From: an uncultured Lachnospiraceae bacterium
Lineage (GTDB): Bacteria > Bacillota > Clostridia > Lachnospirales > Lachnospiraceae
NCBI GenBank assembly: GCA_910577655.1
Contig: CAJTOW010000192.1
Location: 1 to 5,089, forward strand
Direction: 5' to 3'
DNA length: 5,089 nt
This document shows positions 1 through 5,089 of the stretch, piece after piece (the first letter of the stretch is position 1; each line of letters opens with the position of its first letter). The position numbers and the translations under genes were made by a program. The notes beneath the pieces were generated by a model. That model was not told where the DNA came from and did no database searches. It was given only the letters and a program-made list of their open reading frames with translations.

Positions 1-23
1 GCCCAAATATCCCAAGGGACGCC

Positions 24-37
24 TGCGGTGTACCGCA
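24..37. repeat. Small GC-rich palindrome (hairpin) at the left edge
   Basis: TGCGGT (24-29) and ACCGCA (32-37) are perfect inverted arms around a two-base centre. Folded as RNA or single-stranded DNA this gives a 5-bp stem with a TGTA loop. It lies immediately outside and partly overlaps the 51-base inverted repeat that starts at base 34, so it is probably part of the same intergenic repeat unit. No T-run follows on either strand, so I do not call it a terminator. Confidence 0.5.
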
Positions 38-84
38 AAGTGGGGCGTACAGATGGCGGGAATGAATTTTCAGACACCCTCTAG
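34..84 (+). repeat. Left copy of a 51-bp inverted repeat (intergenic repeat unit)
   Basis: These 51 bases align without gaps to the reverse complement of 5037-5087, with 37 of 51 positions identical by hand count. Most differences are transitions. The best-kept part is the 20-base end AATTTTCAGACACCCTCTAG (65-84). The unit lies just downstream of the leuC stop codon. No transposase or open frame is associated with it, so it resembles a dispersed REP/MITE-like intergenic element rather than the end of an autonomous insertion sequence. That classification is inference; the similarity itself is seen directly. Confidence 0.6.
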
Positions 85-117
85 GGACAAGACACTCTGA
101 ACCCCCGTCTGTCTGTG

Positions 118-1368
118 TCAGATCATATCTTCTGTACAGATCTCGCCTTTTACCGCTGAGGCTGCCACGGTTGCCGCAGAACCCAGATATACTTTGGAGC
201 TGGGATGCCCCGCGCGGCCCTTGAAGTTCCGGGTGCCGGTGCTGATCAGGACCTCATTTTCCCCGATCACACCCTGACAGCTTCCCCAGCACACACTGCA
301 GTTAGGATTCATAACAATAGCGCCGCTCTCCATGAATATCTGGAGCAGCCCTTCCTCCATAGCCTGCAGGTATACCTCCTGGGAGGCCGGCACCACCAGG
401 AAACGTACATGATCAGCCACCTTTCTTCCTTTCAGGATACGGGCGCCTACACGCAGCTCGCTGATCCGGCCATTGTTGCAGGAACCTAAGAATGCCTCGT
501 CGATGCGGACACCGCACACCTCTCTGGCCGGGGCCAGGGCGTCCACAAAGTCAGGCTTTGCCACCACCGGTTCGATCTTTGCCAGATCAAAGGTATATTC
601 GCTATGATAGTCAGCGTCCGCGTCGCTCTGAAATACGGCCTTGGGTTCTCTGCCGCGGGCTTTTAAGTACTCCAGCGCTGTCTCATCGGCTTCGAAGATG
701 GCGGTCTTGGCCCCTGCTTCCACCGCCAGATTGCACAGCACCATGCGGTCATCTACGCTCAAGGTCTTAGCGCCATCCCCGCAGAATTCCATCACCCGGT
801 AATTAGCCCCGTTGGCTCCGACGGTTCCGATGATGGTCAGCATCAGATCCCTGGGATACACACCCTCCGGCAGCTTCCCGGTCAGGTTGAATTTCATGGT
901 CTCCGGCGCCAGTACCCAGGATGTCCCGGTGACCATCCCATACAGAAGGTCCGTGCACCCCACCCCGGTTCCGAAGGCTCCCAGGGCGCCATAGGTGCAG
1001 GTATGGCTGTCCGCGCCGAAGATCAGCTCGCCGGGGCGGACATAATGCTCCATCATGATCTGGTGGCACACACCCTTGCCTTCCCAGAAATCAATCCCGT
1101 GCTCTCTGGCAAAGTCCCGCATCTTCTTCTGGGAAGCAGCCGTTTTGGGGCTGTCGGAAGGCACGTTGTGATCCACGATGAAGACCATCTTCTTCGTGTC
1201 GGCAATATGCGGATTCTTCAGTTTGTTGTGGTACATATCCACTGTCAGATGGGTGGTGCCGTCATTACTCATCATCCGGTCCAGATTCACCGTATAGATA
1301 TTCCCCGCCTTCGCCTCCGGCACCCCGGCGGCCAGGGCGATGATCTTCTCAGCAATTGTCATTCCCAT
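118..1368 (-). CDS. leuC: LeuC-family 3-isopropylmalate dehydratase-like large subunit, 416 aa
   Basis: This is the catalytic large subunit of a cytosolic 4Fe-4S hydro-lyase of the aconitase superfamily, short (archaeal-type) LeuC form. In LeuCD it converts 2-isopropylmalate to 3-isopropylmalate in leucine synthesis. Motifs run in order: MGMTIAEK at the start, GADSHTCTYGALGAFGTG (118-135), GSCNNGR (295-301, cluster cysteine C297), NPNCSVC (354-360, C357 and C360) and RNFKGRAGHP (380-389). All three cluster cysteines are present. The motif usually GSCTN reads GSCNN, and the usual CGPCLG region reads CSVCWG, so a paralogue with another substrate (homoaconitate, 2,3-dimethylmalate, citraconate) is possible. 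The ATG start is preceded by AAGGAGG (1378-1384) at nine bases, inside the end of the small-subunit gene one base upstream. The family is secure; the exact substrate is not. Confidence 0.87.
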   Translation of the reverse strand: MGMTIAEKIIALAAGVPEAKAGNIYTVNLDRMMSNDGTTHLTVDMYHNKLKNPHIADTKKMVFIVDHNVPSDSPKTAASQKKMRDFAREHGIDFWEGKGVCHQIMMEHYVRPGELIFGADSHTCTYGALGAFGTGVGCTDLLYGMVTGTSWVLAPETMKFNLTGKLPEGVYPRDLMLTIIGTVGANGANYRVMEFCGDGAKTLSVDDRMVLCNLAVEAGAKTAIFEADETALEYLKARGREPKAVFQSDADADYHSEYTFDLAKIEPVVAKPDFVDALAPAREVCGVRIDEAFLGSCNNGRISELRVGARILKGRKVADHVRFLVVPASQEVYLQAMEEGLLQIFMESGAIVMNPNCSVCWGSCQGVIGENEVLISTGTRNFKGRAGHPSSKVYLGSAATVAASAVKGEICTEDMI

Positions 1369-1369
1369 A

Positions 1370-1852
1370 TCATGCTTCCTCCTTGTTCAGCGATGCGATG
1401 AGCCCGCCCTGACTTAAGATCTGCTGCATATATTCCGGCAGCTTCGTGCAGGTGTAGGTCTTCCCGCCGGTCCGGGCCACGCCCCCGGTCATGGACAGCT
1501 CCATCTCGTCACCAGTCTTCACCACATCCGGAAGCTCCCTGCAGACAATGACCGGAAGGCCGATATTGATGGCATTGCGGTAGAAAATCCTGGCAAATGA
1601 TTTGGCTATGACAGCCTCTACTCCCAGGGCTTTCAGCACACCCGGCGCCTGCTCCCTGGAAGAACCGCAACCAAAATTCTCCCCGCCGACTACATAATCA
1701 CCCGGCTTCACCTTATCCGGGAACTCCGGATCCAGAGATTCAAAGGTATGTACCTTCATCTCCTCAAGATCCGGAAGCAGCAAATACTGGGATGCGATGA
1801 TCTGGTCTGTATCAAGATCATCATGAAATTTGAAAATTTTACCTGTGGACAT
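1370..1852 (-). CDS. leuD: LeuD-family 3-isopropylmalate dehydratase-like small subunit, 160 aa
   Basis: This is the small (swivel-domain) subunit that pairs with the large subunit encoded just downstream. It supplies substrate-binding residues to the shared active site. Visible motifs are DDLDTDQII (11-19), GENFGCGSSREQAP (57-70) and SFARIFYRNAINIGLP (85-100). Its length fits the short LeuD class of about 160-170 residues. The substrate-recognition loop after the DTD motif reads YLLL (23-26), where isopropylmalate and homoaconitate enzymes that I know carry forms such as YLRT, YLVY or YLNT. The serine-loop motif reads SSREQ instead of the SSREH common in LeuD. The start is ATG with GGAGG (1859-1863) six bases upstream. 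It is first in its operon, before the large-subunit gene, the reverse of the leuC-leuD order in leuABCD operons. Confidence 0.87.
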   Translation of the reverse strand: MSTGKIFKFHDDLDTDQIIASQYLLLPDLEEMKVHTFESLDPEFPDKVKPGDYVVGGENFGCGSSREQAPGVLKALGVEAVIAKSFARIFYRNAINIGLPVIVCRELPDVVKTGDEMELSMTGGVARTGGKTYTCTKLPEYMQQILSQGGLIASLNKEEA

Positions 1853-1856
1853 GATT

Positions 1857-1863
1857 CTCCTCC
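1857..1863 (-). promoter_or_regulatory. Ribosome binding site of the small-subunit gene
   Basis: On the minus strand the sequence reads GGAGGAG directly before AATC-ATG. It is a near-perfect Shine-Dalgarno sequence and fixes the start of the small subunit at 1852. Confidence 0.75.
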
Positions 1864-1887
1864 ATAGTTAGATAGACTTATCGGTAA

Positions 1888-1916
1888 TTGCATTATAGCA
1901 TTGAACCTGGTATAAT
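1888..1916 (+). promoter_or_regulatory. Sigma-A-type promoter for the lysR gene
   Basis: TTGCAT (1888-1893) and a perfect TATAAT (1911-1916) are separated by 17 bases. Transcription would start near 1923, about 80 bases before the LysR start codon. The leuD promoter runs through the same bases on the other strand, so the two promoters probably cannot be occupied at once. A second TATAAT at 1942-1947 has no convincing -35 box. Confidence 0.5.
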
Positions 1917-1921
1917 AACAA
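1892..1921 (-). promoter_or_regulatory. Sigma-A-type promoter for the leuD-leuC operon
   Basis: On the minus strand, TTGTTA (1921 to 1916) is followed after 18 bases by a perfect TATAAT (1897 to 1892). TG one base before that hexamer makes it an extended -10. Transcription would begin near 1885, leaving a leader of about 33 bases that contains the ribosome binding site. That is too short for a T-box or attenuator. The -35 box overlaps the last base of the -10 box of the opposing lysR promoter. Confidence 0.6.
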
Positions 1922-1924
1922 TAC

Positions 1925-1970
1925 ATAATGCTGATATTTATTATAATGTGGAGTTATGACAGTGACTGAC
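1925..1970. promoter_or_regulatory. Candidate LysR operator region (two dyads)
   Basis: Two inverted repeats lie upstream of the leuD promoter. The first is ATAAT (1925-1929) and ATTAT (1940-1944) around ten bases. The second is the 13-base near-palindrome GACAGTGACTGAC (1958-1970), with five of six pairs matching. Relative to the predicted leuD start near 1885 they sit at about -40 to -59 and -73 to -85, where LysR-type regulators usually bind. The first does not have the exact T-N11-A spacing. The AT-rich dyad could also be chance, so the call is tentative. Confidence 0.35.
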
Positions 1971-2004
1971 TTGTAAAGTATAAGTGCAGACAGGAAGTTT
2001 GATT

Positions 2005-2895
2005 ATGGAACAGAATTTATCACAATATCGTATTTTTCACGCAGTGGCAAAGGCAGGAAATATATCAAAAGCGGCGAAAGATCTCTATATCAGTCAGCCG
2101 GCGATCAGCAAGGCCGTGAGCAGGCTGGAAGAGAATCTGGGCACTACTCTGTTTACCCGGGGCTCCCGGGGAGTACAGCTGACGGAAGAGGGGAAAATCC
2201 TGTTTGAGCATACCTGCGCTGCTTTTGAGGCCTTAAGCCAGGGCGAGCAGGAGCTGCGGCGTATCCGGGAGTTTCATCTGGGACAGCTGCGGCTGGGCGG
2301 CAGCAATACTCTCTGCCGCTTTGTTATGGTATCCTATCTGAAGCATTTTATTGAACAATATCCCCACATCAAGATCACCATTGAGAACCAGTCCTCGGCA
2401 CGTACCCTGGCCATGCTGGAACAGCAGCAGATTGATATCGGGCTGGTGGCGGAGCCAAAAAGCCTGAAAAACCTGGTCTTTCTGCCGGTTATGGAGATTG
2501 AGGATATATTTGCGGCCACTCCCAGCTATCTGGAGAATCTGCGCCTCAGGGAAGGCCAGGACGCGGATCCATTCCGTGCAGGCACAATCCTGCTCCTGGA
2601 CAAGCACAATATCACCCGCACCCATATCGACGACTATCTGGATGCCAGCCACATTGAAGTCCACCATCTTCTGGAGGTGACCACCATGGATCTTCTGATC
2701 GAGTTCGCCCGCATCGGCCTGGGCGTGGGTTGTATGATCCGGGAATTCGTAAAGGATGACTTAGAAAGCGGCCGCCTGACAGAGATCAGACCAGGCAGTC
2801 CCATCCGCAAGCGTACCATTGGTTTCGCTTACCGGACGGGACATACTTCGCGGGCGGTGGAGACATTTATTCAATTCTGTGAAAAGTCCTCTTAA
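2005..2895 (+). CDS. LysR-family transcriptional regulator, 296 aa
   Basis: This is a DNA-binding regulator with the standard LysR layout. An N-terminal winged helix-turn-helix (about residues 4-63) contains AAKDLYISQPAISKAVSRLE, followed by the wing LFTRGSRGVQLTEEG. A linker helix follows, then a periplasmic-binding-protein-like effector domain from about residue 93 to the end, starting GQLRLGGSNTLCRF. Length is normal for the family. I place the start at the ATG at 2005, seven bases after AGGAAG (1992-1997). An in-frame GTG at 1984 has no ribosome binding site and would add seven atypical residues. The gene is divergent from leuD-leuC across 152 bases, the usual arrangement for a LysR protein that controls its neighbour. 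The inducer is unknown; a substrate or product of the dehydratase is the natural guess. Confidence 0.94.
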   Translation: MEQNLSQYRIFHAVAKAGNISKAAKDLYISQPAISKAVSRLEENLGTTLFTRGSRGVQLTEEGKILFEHTCAAFEALSQGEQELRRIREFHLGQLRLGGSNTLCRFVMVSYLKHFIEQYPHIKITIENQSSARTLAMLEQQQIDIGLVAEPKSLKNLVFLPVMEIEDIFAATPSYLENLRLREGQDADPFRAGTILLLDKHNITRTHIDDYLDASHIEVHHLLEVTTMDLLIEFARIGLGVGCMIREFVKDDLESGRLTEIRPGSPIRKRTIGFAYRTGHTSRAVETFIQFCEKSS

Positions 2896-2896
2896 A

Positions 2897-2922
2897 GGCA
2901 GGCCGTTTCTTATGTTTCTGCC
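2897..2922. terminator. Weak hairpin between convergent genes, possible bidirectional terminator
   Basis: GGCAG (2897-2901) pairs with CTGCC (2918-2922) around a 16-base loop, in the 30-base gap between the convergent lysR and nuclease-like genes. On the minus strand a short TTT follows the stem; on the plus strand only a mixed GTTCTATT follows. The position is right for a shared terminator, but the stem is short, the loop long and the T-tract poor. Confidence 0.25.
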
Positions 2923-2925
2923 GTT

Positions 2926-3576
2926 CTATTCCAGCAGGCTCATCAACATAGACGGGTAAGGGATATAGCCATCCTGTTTGTTGTAACACAAAATATCATA
3001 AGGTGGCTTGTTCCCCCGTATCTCTGCTTTCTTGCTTCTCTCATTCGGTTTGATGTAACAAAAAAACATAAACATATCCCTTACCTCTTTTCGTCTGCCG
3101 CTGATCGCCCTCAATTTTTTACAAAGCGTTTTTATCTCATCATTATTCAGCACTGGAAGTGTTTTATCTGGGGCGCCAGCTACTGCAGCAAATACAAAGT
3201 CCCGATTCATAATATATTTACTTGCCTGAGGATATGCGATCTGGTCTTGCATATATTGTATGCTTTTTGTGATCTGCTCTATGGAATGTTTAGCCTCAGT
3301 AATATTTTTCGTTCCCTTCAATTCTATGATCCAGGTAATATTCAATCCTCCATAATTATCTTTTATGGTATATATCAGACTATCACATATTGCATCCCCT
3401 TCTGACAATCCTGTGATCAGGCCACCGTCTACCTGCACTACTTCTACGGAATTTCCAGCATCAATTTGTATGGGAACAAGTGCCCTGCTTCCATGCTTCG
3501 CATCCCTGACCACATATCTTTGCCCTTCTGTCAAGCTGGTAGAAAACCATATCTTCTGTTCCTTACTTTTTGCCAT
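2926..3576 (-). CDS. Putative PD-(D/E)XK nuclease-like protein, partner of the upstream ATPase, 216 aa
   Basis: I do not recognise a named family. Residues 59-88 show a nuclease-like pattern: E59, then D65 in CDSLIY, about twenty residues on, WIIELKG with E85 and K87. This matches the D-(spacer)-E-x-K core of PD-(D/E)XK nucleases. The helix after it (EAKHSIEQITKSIQYMQ, 94-110) is also what that fold has after its catalytic strand. No signal peptide or membrane segment is visible, so it should be cytosolic. The start is ATG, with AAAGGA (3581-3586) four bases upstream and AGGAAG, overlapping the ATPase stop codon, ten bases upstream. With a 14-base gap, the two genes are surely co-transcribed and probably translationally coupled. 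The likely role is the effector of a two-gene defence system; this is inference from fold pattern and context. Confidence 0.8.
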   Translation of the reverse strand: MAKSKEQKIWFSTSLTEGQRYVVRDAKHGSRALVPIQIDAGNSVEVVQVDGGLITGLSEGDAICDSLIYTIKDNYGGLNITWIIELKGTKNITEAKHSIEQITKSIQYMQDQIAYPQASKYIMNRDFVFAAVAGAPDKTLPVLNNDEIKTLCKKLRAISGRRKEVRDMFMFFCYIKPNERSKKAEIRGNKPPYDILCYNKQDGYIPYPSMLMSLLE

Positions 3577-3590
3577 ATTTTCCTTTCTTC

Positions 3591-4940
3591 CTATTTTCTG
3601 TCTAACTCAATATCATATAAGGCTGTATACAATTGATTAATTTGACATGATACATCATCAATGAGTCCCGACCGGATCTCCCGTTCTTCATCATCCAGCA
3701 ATTTTATATAAAACTGATTTCCTGGCCCATCTGGTTTGTTCAGAAGTTTATAGGCTGAAAGCTCTCCTTTTTTTATAATATGGTTTTTATTAATTGTCCT
3801 GGCAACCTCTTTTGCCTGACCCTCTTCTGATAATACACCCGCATAATAGAGATTGTTAGCAACTGTAAGCATGTAGGGGCTATGGGTTGTAATAAACACA
3901 CCACTATCCTGCATATTTGTAAACATTGTAATAAATTCCATTATTTTTTTTTGTACTGTCGGATAGATGTGGGCTTCTGGCTCCTCAATGATCAAAAAAA
4001 CATCTTCCTGACGCAAAAGTAATATATACATAAAATTCAGCAACCACAATATCTCTTGCTGCCCGGATGACGCAAAGTTGATCGCTACCGGATGCTCCAT
4101 ATCTTCTTCTATTTTTAAAAATTCATTTCCATTACTATAAAAATATTCACCCTTTTCAATCTCCACAATAAGATCCGCGATATAATTGACATCAAATTTA
4201 CGCTTCTCAATGGGGTAAAAAAGGAATGCTTTCTTTAGTCCATTTTTAAAGCTGTCACGTACACTGTCAATTAGCATCATAAATGTATCCGTTATCAGAT
4301 CCAGATTACTGGCACTGTTCATGATTGCACGATTATTTGACATAACAGTCAAAAGGCTGCGACCTGCCGGAACATAATAGGTTTCTCTGCTGTCACTAAA
4401 AATAGCATTAACCTTACTGATGATCTCTTCGTGCTTTCTATTTCTTTCTTCATTTGTAAGAAATAAGCTGGTTCTTATTTTTCCCTCTTTACCATAATAC
4501 ATTTTCCGCACTTCATTTTGTAATTCTTTAATAGATGTTAATAGTTTGGGCGAGTATGTTACACTAATAAATTGTTTACTTTTGTATCCCTTTCTCAATT
4601 GAACCTGAATATGCAATTCTTTATCATAATCATATCTCATATAAAATTGGGGATTCAGATCCCAACTATAGCCAAATAGTTTAACAAAAATATTCTTTAA
4701 TTCAGATTTAATTGCTTTATCAAACCAGACATTCTCCTGGGGTACATTTTTATAGGAATTAGAATCATATATCTGTGTAAGATAATCGATAATCTTTGTT
4801 TTAATTGTCTTAAAATAATACACGCTTTTAGCAATCGTGCTCTTTCCCGTAGCCTGCTCCCCGATCAGCAGATTAAACTTTTCAATCTCCATTTCAAAAT
4901 ATTTAACTGGTCCATTATTACGAATATATATTTTTTGCAT
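3591..4940 (-). CDS. ABC/OLD-like AAA-family ATPase (AAA_15/AAA_21 type), 449 aa
   Basis: This is a soluble ATPase of the SMC/Rad50/OLD-like ABC class, not a transporter. Numbered from the ATG at 4940, it shows an N-terminal strand MQKIYIRNNGPVKYFEM, Walker A GEQATGKST (27-35), YVPAGRS (189-195) typical of OLD-like ATPases, ABC signature SSGQQE (291-296), Walker B VFLIIEEPEAH (314-324) and switch histidine THSPYML (352-358). About 90 residues follow, with no TOPRIM DxD motif that I can see, unlike OLD and GajA nucleases. The 250 residues between Walker A and the signature are lysine-rich and unrecognised. I prefer ATG 4940 because AGGGTGAT ends near it at ideal spacing; a GTG at 4949 lies inside that site. 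It heads a two-gene operon with the nuclease-like protein, so it is the probable sensor or motor of a defence pair. Confidence 0.92.
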   Translation of the reverse strand: MQKIYIRNNGPVKYFEMEIEKFNLLIGEQATGKSTIAKSVYYFKTIKTKIIDYLTQIYDSNSYKNVPQENVWFDKAIKSELKNIFVKLFGYSWDLNPQFYMRYDYDKELHIQVQLRKGYKSKQFISVTYSPKLLTSIKELQNEVRKMYYGKEGKIRTSLFLTNEERNRKHEEIISKVNAIFSDSRETYYVPAGRSLLTVMSNNRAIMNSASNLDLITDTFMMLIDSVRDSFKNGLKKAFLFYPIEKRKFDVNYIADLIVEIEKGEYFYSNGNEFLKIEEDMEHPVAINFASSGQQEILWLLNFMYILLLRQEDVFLIIEEPEAHIYPTVQKKIMEFITMFTNMQDSGVFITTHSPYMLTVANNLYYAGVLSEEGQAKEVARTINKNHIIKKGELSAYKLLNKPDGPGNQFYIKLLDDEEREIRSGLIDDVSCQINQLYTALYDIELDRK

Positions 4941-4944
4941 TCTA

Positions 4945-4952
4945 ATCACCCT
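4945..4952 (-). promoter_or_regulatory. Ribosome binding site that decides the ATPase start
   Basis: On the minus strand AGGGTGAT runs from 4952 to 4945. Its GGTGAT part matches the extended complement of the 16S rRNA 3' end. It is followed at proper spacing by ATG 4940. The alternative GTG at 4947-4949 is inside this site, which argues against it as a start. Confidence 0.5.
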
Positions 4953-4990
4953 ATTTGCAACAATTCAAACATACAAATAATTCAGTCGTG

Positions 4991-5010
4991 CTGGAGCGCA
5001 TCTGAAAATC
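4991..5010 (-). repeat. Third, degenerate copy of the repeat core
   Basis: Read on the minus strand, GATTTTCAGATGCGCTCCAG (5010 to 4991) matches the core at 65-84 at 15 of 20 positions; the fully conserved stretch is ATTTTCAGA. It lies in the same orientation as, and 27 bases from, the copy ending at 5037. The right edge therefore holds two tandem copies upstream of the ATPase operon. Confidence 0.45.
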
Positions 5011-5036
5011 ATTACTCCATCCAAAGATTATTTCCA

Positions 5037-5087
5037 CTAGAGCGTGTTTGAAAATTGCTTTCTGGTAGCTGTGCGTTCCGCTTTGTG
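5037..5087 (-). repeat. Right copy of the 51-bp inverted repeat
   Basis: The reverse complement of these bases aligns end to end, without gaps, with 34-84 (37 of 51 identical). The strongest part is AATTTTCAAACACGCTCTAG on the minus strand (5056 to 5037). The unit probably continues past the window edge, because its left counterpart is followed by the hairpin at 24-37. The rest of this gap (4950-5036) shows no open frame. I also could not find a convincing promoter there for the ATPase operon, although transcription must start in or beyond it. Confidence 0.6.
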
Positions 5088-5089
5088 GG

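Noticed and set aside
61..117. Rho-independent terminator after leuC
   Set aside because: Short inverted matches such as GACAC/GTGTC (91-95 and 115-119) and CCCT/AGGG (77-86) exist, but no stable stem is followed by a T-run on the minus strand.
205..1401. Several plus-strand open frames (for example 205-489, 492-770, 812-994, 1003-1401) and a minus-strand frame at 803-1069
   Set aside because: They lie wholly or mostly inside the dehydratase genes in other frames. Their translations are low-complexity or resemble no family, and they lack convincing ribosome binding sites; they are shadows of GC-rich coding DNA.
1853..1891. T-box or leucine attenuator before leuD
   Set aside because: The predicted leader is only about 33 bases and has no leader peptide, T-box sequence or alternative hairpins.
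1984..2004. GTG 1984 as the start of the LysR protein
   Set aside because: There is no Shine-Dalgarno sequence before it, whereas ATG 2005 has AGGAAG at seven bases and begins exactly where LysR proteins normally start.
2233..2819. Open frames overlapping lysR (2233-2667, 2334-2519 and 2634-2819 minus; 2498-2680 plus)
   Set aside because: The LysR protein is intact and full length through this stretch, so these are shadow frames.
3365..3640. Plus-strand open frame of 91 codons across the nuclease/ATPase junction
   Set aside because: It is antisense to the start of the nuclease-like gene, with no recognisable domain and no good ribosome binding site.
2926..4940. Assignment to PARIS, Gabija, Septu or AbiL
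   Set aside because: The partner lacks a DUF4435/RloB-type TOPRIM, HNH or helicase motif, and the ATPase has no C-terminal TOPRIM that I can see, so none of these names is supported.
4941..4949. GTG 4949 as the start of the ATPase
   Set aside because: It falls within the AGGGTGAT ribosome binding site for ATG 4940, and related ATPases begin at the M-x-K-I-x-I-x-N strand.
34..5087. Composite transposon or insertion-sequence ends
   Set aside because: There is no transposase or recombinase gene in between, the repeats match only about 73 percent, and no target-site duplication can be judged because the right copy reaches the window edge.

Overview
The window looks like chromosomal DNA of a gut-type clostridium (Bacillota; Lachnospiraceae-like is my best guess). 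The Gram-positive purine-rich ribosome binding sites, TATAAT-type promoters, a LysR regulator next to an aconitase-superfamily dehydratase, and short intergenic repeats at both edges point that way. No rRNA, tRNA or marker gene is present, so the assignment is inference.

Layout. Bases 1-117 hold an intergenic repeat with a small hairpin. Bases 118-1852 (minus strand) encode a two-subunit 4Fe-4S hydro-lyase of the LeuC/LeuD family. The small subunit comes first and the large subunit follows after a one-base gap. Bases 2005-2895 (plus strand) encode a divergently transcribed LysR-type regulator. The 152-base gap between the divergent genes carries two overlapping, oppositely facing promoters and candidate operators. 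After a short convergent junction (2896-2925), bases 2926-4940 (minus strand) hold a compact two-gene operon: an ABC/OLD-like ATPase without a visible TOPRIM domain, followed by a 216-residue protein with a PD-(D/E)XK-like signature. Bases 4950-5089 are intergenic and carry two more copies of the repeat motif, one of them in inverted orientation to the copy at the left end.

How the parts work together. The LysR protein probably controls the dehydratase operon, and perhaps itself, from the shared divergent region. The dehydratase would isomerise or hydrate a 2-hydroxy dicarboxylate. 3-isopropylmalate is the default substrate, but several normally conserved positions differ and no other leucine gene is in view, so a related substrate is possible. 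The ATPase and nuclease-like pair is unrelated in function and composition. It is clearly more AT-rich than the dehydratase/LysR block and has the design of ATPase-plus-nuclease phage-defence systems, but I cannot match it to a named system. It is the best candidate here for something undescribed.
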